Below, in pieces: positions 30,921-38,247 of a stretch of DNA of 38,247 nucleotides. This DNA comes from Trichosporon coremiiforme (taxonomy: Eukaryota > Basidiomycota > Tremellomycetes > Trichosporonales > Trichosporonaceae). Below the pieces are notes generated by a model that saw only the letters and a program-made list of their open reading frames with translations, searched no databases and had not been told where the DNA came from. How positions within the stretch are numbered: the stretch's first letter is position 1; each line of letters starts with the position of its first letter. The position numbers and the translations under genes are program-made. The stretch covers positions 1 to 38,247 of the forward strand of contig BCJJ01000065.1 of NCBI GenBank assembly GCA_039545355.1. The letters run 5' to 3'.

Positions 30921-32727
30921 TCACCAGCAGTTGAAGCCGCCGGGCTTGGCGACGGGGAGGATGCCGTTGCCGATGGCGAAAGTCGCGGCACCGACGGGGA
31001 GGAGGGTCATGAAGAGGGAAGTGAGGCCGCACGCGTTCATCTTGACAGTGCCGCCGGAGACAAACGAGGTCCAAGTACCGGGAACCTTGGGGATGGGGAC
31101 GAACTCGCCCATAAAGTTGTAGCCGGGGTTGGACGGCTTGATCTGCTGGAAGAGCATGCCCCAGGTCATGAGCTCGGTCATGGAGACGGGCACGTTGCGC
31201 CTCTTCCAGTTGGGCGGGAAGCGCTCCTTGTCGAAGAACCACTCGATCGTGTCTGCGGTGCATCGCTTGCCCGCGCCTCGGAACACCTCCATCGCGAACC
31301 CGGACTCGGCATAGGCGACGAGCTCGCGCAGGGGGTTGAAGTCGAAGGACGGGTTCTCGGAGCGCGAGTCCAGGTACGCCCGCTCGCGCGACACGGCGCA
31401 CACCATCTCGTTGATGTCGCCGTTGTCGCCGTGCTTGGCGATCTCGGAGCGGTAGATGTCGTACCGCGTGCGGTTCAGGGAGAAGCAGTCGCCGACCGCG
31501 GCGTCTGAGCGCGTGATGGACGCGTCGCCCTCGAAGAAACCGTGGTTCGAGAGTCCGACACCGCCGCCGTACTTGCTCTTACCGCCGATGGAGAGCTTGG
31601 GTCCCCACAGGTCGCCCTTTATGGTGAAGGCGCCGAAGGCGAGCAGCGAGGCAGTCTCGGGCGCCATGGAGAAACCCTCCCACACACCCAGGATGAGGTC
31701 ATAAGCATTGACGACACCGTTGCGGGGAATGTAGCCGTGGTTGGCCAGCGTGTTGAGACCGGGGCAGGGGCCACGCTGGTGTCAGCAATGTCAAACGAGA
31801 TGCACTTACAACGTCGTCGGGGCCGGGAGCCTGGTACGGGTGGTCGGCGTCCTCGCCTCCGCCCCAGATGCCGTGCTCGTTGTCAGGGCGGTGGAGCTTG
31901 TAGGCGTCGTAGATCTTGTCCTTGGTGAGGTCCTTTGCCCACTCGTTCATGAGGAGGCCAGAGGGCCACCCGCCGAATTCGGGGTTGGACTCGGCGCGGC
32001 GGAGAATCTCGTCGCGCGCCTGCTTAATCTGGAGCGCAAACTGGGCCATCGTGACGGGGTTGAAGGTCTTGAATTCGCCCGCGAGTTGGGTCAGAAAATC
32101 CATGCCACGGATGCCCAGCTGCTGCAGGCCGGCCACGAGGTTGAGCTTGCCGAGGTCAATGCCATCGCCGAGCCGGGGCACCGCCTGGCGGAACGGTCCG
32201 ATGTCGATGTTGCCGTCGCCGATGCCGCCGAGGTTTCCGAGGTTGATCTTGGAGCCAATGTCGCCCAGGTCGAGCTTGCTGACCACGTTCTTCAGCGCGT
32301 CGTACCCCGGCTGGTCCATCTTGCTGAAGTCAATCGACTGGCCGTCGGGCGTCAGCGACTTGGTGAGCGCATCGAAGATGCTGGTCGGGTTGCCGTTATC
32401 GCCGTGGCCCTCGCCCTTCAGGTTGTTCGTGATGCTGCCGATGAAGTCGCCCAGACTCGGGATGCGGCCCTGCGTGAGCTTGCCGAAGAGGTCGTTCAGC
32501 GACGGGCCCTTGATGTGGCCCGTGACACCGTCGACGAGGTGCGCGATGCCGTTCTCGACGTTTCCGAAGAAGTCACCGATGGGGTCAAGGAGCCCGCGGT
32601 CGTCAAAGTCGGCGTGGGCATGAGCACGCTCGACCATGTCATGGTGCGCCTGGAGGTGGCGCGCCATGTGCGGGAAGGCATCCGCGCTCGCGGCGAGTGC
32701 CACAGTGGCAGCAAGAGCGAAGCGCAT
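30921..32727 (-). CDS. Secreted heme-thiolate peroxygenase (unspecific peroxygenase/chloroperoxidase family) with long N-terminal extension
   Basis: Two exons (32727-31810 and 31775-30921, intron 34 nt) give 590 residues. MRFALAATVALAASADA is a signal peptide, followed by FPHMARHLQ. The catalytic part starts near residue 307 with RGPCPGLNTLANHGYIPRNG; Cys310 is the axial heme thiolate. FFEGDAS supplies Glu388, Gly389 and Ser392 for the Mg site. PLRELVAYAES supplies Arg456 and Glu463, seven apart like the Arg-Glu pair of long-type peroxygenases. Known reaction: H2O2-driven oxygenation or halogenation. Residues about 20-300 are Gly/Leu/Asp/Ile-rich and of unknown fold; long peroxygenases usually total about 330-370 residues, with the Cys near the mature N-terminus. 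The last part, LTSLFMTLLPVGAATFAIGN, is hydrophobic and might anchor the protein. The end (FNCW) could change if a further 3' intron exists. Confidence 0.9.
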
Positions 32728-32783
32728 TATAGAGGGTAAACTAGTGTGGGGAGCGCTGGGGGTGAACTAGCTGCTGGTCTGCG

Positions 32784-32790
32784 TTATATA
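32784..32790 (-). promoter_or_regulatory. TATA box of the peroxygenase gene
   Basis: TATATAA in the sense direction lies 57-63 bp upstream of the ATG. This is consistent with a regulated, TATA-type promoter. The assignment rests on sequence and position only. Confidence 0.5.
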
Positions 32791-34247
32791 GTTGTGTTTG
32801 CGAGTCGCTCGTAGATGTACTTGATCTCCCTTCGCGCGCAAACTGCAACCTCGTAGACCTCCTGTCGTTGCTCCTAGCCAACCTTCCCTGTGCCCGTAGA
32901 CGGCCTTTTCTTCCGTAGTCCTTTTAGCCCACCCTCTATTCACTCCCTGCATCATTTCCGCAGCACTCGACGTGCTAGTCTGCACAGCGCATATTGCAGC
33001 ATCACACCTGTTAGCTGCAGTTAGTGTTGCACAAGAGAAGCAGCAGCTCGGTCACTTTGTCAGTCAGCCACTGGTGGACCTGGATTTCGGTGCGCCACCG
33101 GGTTCGAAGCCCTGAGCAGCTCTGCTCGGCAGCGTCTAGCGTGGCTCTCCCAATTCAAGCTGGGCCACGGTAGCGTGTGTTACAGGGCGAACATTCCGTG
33201 CTGAAACGCTGTCAATTGCAAGCAGTGATTGGCCGGGGACACCTCGAACATGGACCAACTGCTGGAATCGTGCAGTTCTTGATCGGGTTCAGTCGGAATC
33301 AAGGACACTCTAGGATACTCAAGGATCGGAGCCAGGACGAAAGCCGTACCGACAATTCCAGGTGCGTCGGGCTGACAATCGGGGCCCACCTGTCCCGCCC
33401 GTCCCAGGCGCGTGCGACGCAGAGCACGCGTCATGAAAGCTCCGATGTGCCGTAGCGGATCGATGCCGAGTGCCGCGGTGCTGCTGCTGTCGCCGTGCCT
33501 TTCAGGCAGGATGCTAGACTACCCGCCGACGTTCCGCACGCAGACTTCCGCTGTACCGAACGCTCCTGGCCAATGGACAACAACGTGTGAGACATGCGCC
33601 TGAGCGCTGGCCCGTTTCGTAGCGTACGTACTCTGCTGCATCCTGAGCATGTCGAGAGTGCGATAGCGCATGACCAGCAACCACTGCGGGAGACATTGGG
33701 CCAGGATGTTCCTCGGTTTCCGGACGCTACGGGTCTCGAAGACCATCGTGCTACATCGCTTTCTGGTCTTGTCAGGACCGGCGGCCGCTTGATAAGGACA
33801 CAAACACCATTGACGGGTGTCATTCGCCGGTCATCGGCCAGGGATGTGTGTGATCCACGCATATAGTCGGCGAGGGAGAGCCCGTTGCCCGCGTCCGAAC
33901 GAGGAGTGCGCCGAGTTCGCCGCACTTCGTCGGCCATGTATGCTTAACCGGTCTTGTTCCATGAGGGCTGAGTTTTGGACCATGGTAACTTCGAGGTCTT
34001 GAGGGAAAAGGAAGACGCCCGGAGCAGACCCCTGGAACGTCGATCCTTCGAGCCGTGGTGAGTCGACGACCGTGGGAAAGTAAACAAGACTTCGCTTAAC
34101 GCTGCCAGTGTCAGGCAGCTCTACGATGCTCCCAATCCCAGAAGACGAGCCCAGCAGTCCAGTCCCCCAGTGCCCAGCCCAACAAATGCAGGTGCATCAC
34201 ACCAGTGTCAACGACACTACGCTCCTTCGCGCGCGACCCTCATCCCC
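32791..34247. other. Intergenic, no gene supported
   Basis: This 1.46-kb region lies between the peroxygenase promoter and the 3' end of the F-box-like gene. Overlapping open frames up to 168 codons are Arg/Ser-rich and unrecognised. A tRNA-like patch near 33060-33175 does not fold into a full tRNA. Confidence 0.45.
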
Positions 34248-35336
34248 TCACACATCTGTCATCGTCTCGATCCTCCACTCCTCCTCGCCCACCCTAGCCT
34301 TGTACTCCTTGATTGAGAGGATCGTCATGCGGCCGATCTGTTCCTCACTGAGCCTGTGCGTATCTCTCGCATCGGCAACGAGCTCCTCCTGCCAGAGAGT
34401 CATGCCGTTGTCGACGTTGCTGCGGTAGCGTCCGGTCTTGAAGTCGAGGAGCTCTGCGTTGACGATGGTGACGCGAGCCCCAGCCTTTAGGGCCGTGAAG
34501 ATGAGAGGGCGAACGTCGCTGCGTGCATCGCATGGGCGGCCACCGTGAGCATCGGGGTGCTCCCGGTTATACCGCGGGACGACGCCCCAGCCATGGAAGA
34601 TGATCACGAGCTCCTCCAAGCCTTGCTGGATGTTGTACCCCGACCCATGCGCGAAGACGGGCGTGCGGCAGTTGACGACAATCTTCCTGGTATGCGGGCG
34701 GCTGCACTCTGCTCCCTCTCGGCGAACAGCGCAGTCAACAGCAGGCAGCTCACGGGGTACGCGGTGCGCGCGCGCTTCTCCATACGGGCCGTCGCTGAAG
34801 ATGACCCGTCGCACATGCGGCAGGAGGTGGTGAACCTCGAACCCGGCAGAGCGGTACTTCTCCTGCTGGAAGCGGACCGTGTCGAGGTTCGCGAACACGT
34901 CCAGGCTGATACGCCCGCCGACAAACTCGACCGGGTCCCGCACGTCAATCATCCGCGCCTCCGCCTGAATGTCCACCCACGGCTTGACGTTGATAGCACC
35001 CTGGGGATTCGGGACCGACTCAAGGGCGTGCGCGAGCGGCCAGTAAACGTACGTCATTGGGTGCTTCACGGCCGAGAACTCCCACACATACGTCTGGTTC
35101 GGGGCCATGTCGTCCTCATCTTCGATGTCGAGGTTCAGCTCGGGCGTCTCCGGCGGCAGACTCAAATCGAGGGCGAGGTGGCGCGCATTGTCCTTGTCGG
35201 CGAGCTCGCGCCAGTGCTTGCAGACTGGTCGGACATTGAGCAGGTCGTCCTCGAACGTCAGGTCAAGGATCGAATCGATGATGTGCGGGACGTGCTGGTC
35301 GCCGATGTGCGTCGGCTGCTGCGCCGAGGCAGACAT
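34248..35336 (-). CDS. F-box-like protein
   Basis: A single exon of 362 residues starts at the first in-frame ATG (35336); the frame continues upstream only without an ATG. Near the N-terminus, HVPHIIDSILDL followed by LLNVRPVCKHWRELADK has the pattern of an F-box-like helix pair (Pro/Leu start, Leu-x-x-x-Arg-x-x-Cys-x-x-Trp). An acidic stretch (LDIEDEDD) and a mixed alpha/beta C-terminal region without recognisable LRR or WD repeats follow. Family knowledge: F-box proteins join substrates to SCF ubiquitin ligases through Skp1. Large, fast-evolving families of this layout occur in Trichosporonales as far as I recall. No substrate is suggested. Two truncated relatives lie about 1 kb beyond its start codon, on the opposite strand. 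Confidence 0.7.
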   Translation of the reverse strand: MSASAQQPTHIGDQHVPHIIDSILDLTFEDDLLNVRPVCKHWRELADKDNARHLALDLSLPPETPELNLDIEDEDDMAPNQTYVWEFSAVKHPMTYVYWPLAHALESVPNPQGAINVKPWVDIQAEARMIDVRDPVEFVGGRISLDVFANLDTVRFQQEKYRSAGFEVHHLLPHVRRVIFSDGPYGEARAHRVPRELPAVDCAVRREGAECSRPHTRKIVVNCRTPVFAHGSGYNIQQGLEELVIIFHGWGVVPRYNREHPDAHGGRPCDARSDVRPLIFTALKAGARVTIVNAELLDFKTGRYRSNVDNGMTLWQEELVADARDTHRLSEEQIGRMTILSIKEYKARVGEEEWRIETMTDV

Positions 35337-36379
35337 CGCGAGTGGTTTTGAGGATGCAGCAGCTTCGTGCTCGATCTGACCATCGACTTTGCTGGAGGTG
35401 GAGGTGAAGGTGGGGGACTTTTGGTTATTTCCGGTGCACCGGCTTGAGTTTACCCGTGATTCAGTCGGCAAACACGGCGAACACGGTGCACACGACCTGA
35501 GCACTGTAGGTGTGCGAGGACATCGTTGCCAGCTGTCAGGTTGTCAGGATGCGTAGCCAATGCTAATCAGCCAGTGCAGAAGGCTAGCGTGGCTGAACTT
35601 TCTGGGTCAGGCTTGCCCTTATCTGGTCCCCTGTGAGTCGCGGTTTGTTATCTCGGTCTCCAACCTGCTGGAATGTTGTGGCGGGCTGCTCACCGAAATC
35701 TCGCTTCTTTGTTGGCTTCGAGAGTGAGGATGAGGGTTAACGGTCTGCCGTGAGGAAGCACATCCCATACTGTGGATGTGATGTGAACAGGAAGGGCCCA
35801 GATGCTTTACGCCCGGCTGCCATGGTTGAGTTACCTGGGATCGTCGCAGCGGGAACACTTTGGCAGACCTGCGCAGCTGCAGGTCCCCTCGCCGACAGTC
35901 ATCTCCCCGTTGAGCTGGAGGACAACGGCCACAGGAAACAGACGAACGTTTGCGTCGCTTTATCCGCAACACTCTCGTCAATCGCGGCTTCGCGAAGGCG
36001 CTTGTGAGCTTCCCCAGATAGAGACCCATGCATTTGTTAGCTTGCGGTGGTGATACACGAACGCCTCGGCCCGGGATGCACTGATGTCTAGCAAGACGAG
36101 TTGAGAGCCTTCTCAGCATCCAAGCATGTTGTTGCTGGTCCACTGAGCCGTCGAGCGACCGGGCGCAGCGCGCAGCAGCGGGGGAGCTAGAGGGCGCAAA
36201 ACATTGGCGGCCGGTCTTAGTCATGATCTGAGAACAGGGGGCATCGTTGTGTCCGTGTCTTCCTTCCTCCACTTCGCTCTTCAGCTCGGCCTCATCACGC
36301 ATCATTAAGCTCGTCTACACCTTTTGCCAGCCTTTACCTCTTCACCCTTCGAGCCCGGCTGCGCAACCCTCCTCCCACC
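35337..36379. other. Divergent intergenic region
   Basis: About 1.0 kb lies between the intact F-box-like gene and the truncated copies. The longest frame (228 codons, minus) is Arg/Ser/Gln-rich and unrecognised. Nothing else is supported. Confidence 0.45.
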
Positions 36380-36832
36380 ATGCCATCTCTCGACTACCGC
36401 TATTTCCCCCATCTATGGGACCAGATTCTGGCTCACATGGACTTCTGGGATAAACTTGACCTGCGTGAGGTCTCGCAAAGCTTGAAGGACCTCGTCGACC
36501 GGATCCTGTGCACCAAACGGATCCAGTTCCCAGACCATAGAAAGTTCGGCGGCATCTTTGGCCAGGACATCGACGGCCACGACATCGAAGACCCAATGCC
36601 GTTCTTCTCTCCCTGGTCTTCCAAAGGCACCGACATCGAAGCTTTGGAGATTCACCGCGCGACTTCTCTTCGCCTCAGTGTGCCGAACGCTCCCCGAATT
36701 ATCCGCGTTCTGGAAACCGAGCTGCGTCCGGAAGCCGAAGTTGTTGTCGACCATGGAGATGTCAATTGGCCACAGGTCGACAAATTATGGCTCCCCTCGA
36801 CTGCCGCTTCTCTCCCCACCTCTGGGACGTAA
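36380..36832 (+). pseudogene. Truncated F-box-like gene, copy 1
   Basis: The frame opens with ATG and LDYRYFPHLWDQILAHMDFW, then LREVSQSLKDLVDRIL, the N-terminal F-box-like pattern. It continues with DPMPFFSPWSSKGTDIEAL and HRATSLRLSV. After VNWPQVDK at about residue 135 the family sequence stops, and the last 15 codons (LWLPSTAASLPTSGT) are the start of copy 2 read in another frame. The total of 150 residues is less than half of the intact gene at 34248-35336. It looks like a 5' fragment joined to the start of a second copy by deletion or unequal exchange. It might still be transcribed. Confidence 0.6.
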
Positions 36833-37065
36833 TCATCGCGAACCTCGACCGGTCAGACGTCCTCAAACTTCGCTTGATGTGCCGCTTACTGCAGACCGCT
36901 GTCGACCAGAGCGTTTGCGGCGGCGAACCTGGGCTGAGAGAACACGAGAAAGGATCCCACCGGAACGAATGGGGACCGGTAGCACTGCCATTCTTCTCGA
37001 CGTGGCTGCCCGAAGGTAACGACATGCAGCTGTATCGCGCGACACCCCCCCCCCCTCTGTCTTAG
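36787..37065 (+). pseudogene. Truncated F-box-like gene, copy 2
   Basis: The ATG at 36787 starts MAPLDCRFSPHLWDVIIANL, clearly related to copy 1, followed by LKLRLMCRLLQTAVDQSV and LPFFSTWLPEGNDMQLYRAT, which aligns with the PFFSPW...HRAT block of copy 1. The frame then enters a C11 run (37045-37055) and ends ten bases later. In another frame beyond the run, LCLSCPV resembles the LRLSVPN that follows HRAT in copy 1, so a frameshift at the run is likely. Even with the frame restored, homology ends before the tRNA at 37103. The start overlaps copy 1 by 46 bp. Confidence 0.6.
37045..37055. repeat. C11 homopolymer inside F-box-like copy 2
   Basis: Eleven consecutive C lie at the point where the coding frame of copy 2 is lost. 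It could be a true slippage mutation or a sequencing or assembly length error. Confidence 0.9.
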
Positions 37066-37095
37066 CTGCCCCGTTGTTTACATGATGCTCAGGCC

Positions 37096-37100
37096 AAAAA
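37096..37100 (-). terminator. Pol III T5 terminator of tRNA-Glu
   Basis: Five T in the tRNA sense, two bases after the discriminator base. Confidence 0.75.
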
Positions 37101-37102
37101 CA

Positions 37103-37198
37103 TTCTCCGCCAGGGAGTCGAACCCTGCTCTATCGCGAACACCAAGAGGTATCTCTCGTACTGAGAGGCGATTATACTAACCGATATACTAGCGAAGA
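37103..37198 (-). tRNA. tRNA-Glu(CTC) with a 24-nt intron
   Basis: On the minus strand, acceptor TCTTCGC pairs with GCGGAGA (one T:G). The D arm is GTAT...GTAT with two G:T pairs and GG in the loop. The anticodon stem is ATCGC/GCGAT and the loop begins CTCTCA, so positions 34-36 are CTC, reading GAG. The T arm is CAGGG-TTCGACT-CCCTG. The mature parts add up to 72 nt including the discriminator, so 24 nt are inserted after position 37, the canonical intron site. A T5 terminator follows. It lies about 40 bp after the end of the truncated F-box-like copy 2. Confidence 0.93.
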
Positions 37199-37309
37199 GC
37201 CGTTGTTGATGGTGGGGGCGCAGGGCGCGTGCGCAGCCGCCGGCGCCGAGCGCCGTGGAGGAGTTCCGACGTTGCTTCGATGGCGCTGCATACCATTTCC
37301 AGACTAAGC

Positions 37310-37850
37310 GGGGTTGCTGCTGCCCCTGAGCGCCTCATTAACATCGATACAACCCTTGCACGTCTGCCAGAGCGTGTTGAGCGCTTCGTCGAGGTCGCCG
37401 CGAGAGTATCGAGCGGAGGTTCTCCTGCGCGTCTTCGATCCGTTCGAAGCGGTGGTCAGCCACACAGAACTCAGTGTTCCCGACGCAGTTCTTTAGGTCC
37501 CCGTGGTTGACGGTCTCGTTATTGCCCACAGTGTCGATAAGAGCCTTCCGATACATCGGCCGACCTTGTGCATGACTTTGTCAGACATGAGTGGCGCTAC
37601 ACTCGCAATATTACAAGAAATTCTGCCGCACTTAATCCGGCTGGGAGTGCGCTCTCCTGCCTTGGTCCAATAGACCGGCAGGGACGAGAACGGGCAGAAT
37701 AAACCCATGCAAGGTATAGGCAGTCTCACGGTTGCAATGTGCGGATGGCATTGGCAATGTCAAGCCGAATGTCGGTCCCTCGATGCCTGGCGGCGATGAC
37801 ATGTACTCCCGCCAGTCCCCGATAGTAGCGCGCACTTGCGCACATAGCAT
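37310..37850 (-). pseudogene. Decayed coding-like sequence, identity unknown
   Basis: On the minus strand protein-like segments follow one another in different frames. First comes IGDWREYMSSPPGIEGP and TLHGFILPVLVPAGLLDQ (37850 to about 37640). Then APLMSDKVMHKVG, MYRKALIDTVGNNETVNHG and RFERIEDAQENLRSI follow. Finally DLDEALNTLWQTCKGCIDV ends in a stop near 37310. Each piece is short and bounded by stops. A gene broken by several frameshifts is one reading; chance open frames are another. No family is recognised. Confidence 0.25.
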
Positions 37851-38247
37851 TGCACGCAGCCAGTGCTACAACCACTGAAACGCCCCTACCTGTAGACGCT
37901 ATCCCTTGCTGTGGGTTCTAATGCCACTTCAGCCGTCGCTGCTAACCACGATTCCATCTCCCACACAGGCAAACAGACGGTGCCCCAGGCATACGCGTCC
38001 GTCCCAGCGAAAGTCGATCATCACCGTAGAGGGTCGTCTTTGTTGATTAACTGCTTGAGCATCAGATGCCTTTGGGGCTTGAGACTATGCAAGCACAGCA
38101 GTGAGACCAGTATCAGATGTTTGCTCAAGACTCTCCATGCATGAGAGTACTTGGTGAAGATGAACTGAACCGGTGAAAATGATCGACCATGCGTAAACAG
38201 CTCCTACGGTGGCAATTCTTGATCGGGTTGGGCTGAGACCGACGTGT
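37851..38247. other. Right-edge stretch, no gene seen
   Basis: Only short open frames occur (at most 77 codons), with no recognised content. Confidence 0.45.

Noticed and set aside
33060..33175. tRNA-like patch (TTCGAA loop and a D-arm-like segment on the minus strand)
   Set aside because: The acceptor arms do not pair, the T stem has a mismatch with a shifted loop, and no anticodon stem fits. At most it is a tRNA relic.
33276..33289. 14-mer TTCTTGATCGGGTT shared with 38216-38229
   Set aside because: One or more repeated 14-mers are expected by chance in a window of this size, and the flanks diverge quickly.
1..38247. CRISPR arrays, insertion sequences, retroelements, a secondary-metabolite cluster or a phage-like defence system
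   Set aside because: No direct-repeat arrays, terminal repeats, transposase or polymerase motifs, or core biosynthetic enzymes were found. The genes are ordinary eukaryotic ones with separate promoters.

Overview
The window is a stretch of nuclear DNA from a fungus, most likely a basidiomycete yeast of the Tremellomycetes and probably of the Trichosporonales. The evidence is intron-containing genes with short introns (mostly 34-61 nt, CTAAC or CTGAC branch points close to the 3' AG), intron-containing tRNAs, GC-rich codon choice, and F-box-like genes of a type I associate with Trichosporonales. The order-level placement is inference. No bacterial, viral or plasmid genes were seen.

Layout. 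Positions 1-1065 hold an intron-containing tRNA-Arg(ACG) and otherwise nothing recognised. Positions 1066-6099 hold a thiol-type glutathione peroxidase (-), the translocon subunit Sec61-beta (+) and the autophagy scramblase ATG9 (-, five exons). Positions 7352-11740 hold an eIF5-mimic/BZW W2-domain protein (+), the coatomer epsilon subunit (+, with a 12-nt microexon) and an alpha/beta hydrolase ending in SKL (-). Positions 12157-19194 hold a Spo71-like PH-domain protein (+) and an intracellular GH2 beta-mannosidase (+). Positions 19766-22619 hold an unrecognised small protein (-) and ribosomal protein eL18 (-). Positions 23632-29645 hold a large single-pass membrane protein with a kelch ectodomain (+) and an Atos/FAM214-type protein (-). 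Positions 30921-32727 hold a secreted heme-thiolate peroxygenase (-) with an unusually long N-terminal extension. From 34248 the right end changes character: one intact F-box-like gene (-), two truncated tandem F-box-like fragments (+) that end near a C11 run, a tRNA-Glu(CTC) with a 24-nt intron, and decayed coding-like sequence to the end.

Most genes are unrelated housekeeping or accessory genes with their own promoters. Several concern the secretory and membrane system (Sec61-beta, epsilon-COP, ATG9, Spo71), but nothing indicates a co-regulated cluster. I found no convincing new defence or mobile system. The observations most worth following are the peroxygenase with its long pre-domain, the kelch membrane protein with a cytoplasmic tail of about 870 residues, the decayed F-box block beside a tRNA, and several unusual splicing arrangements: a 36-nt GC-AG intron, a 12-nt microexon, a 150-nt stop-free intron and a start codon alone in its coding exon. 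All exon joins were derived by hand and checked only for reading frame and family resemblance.
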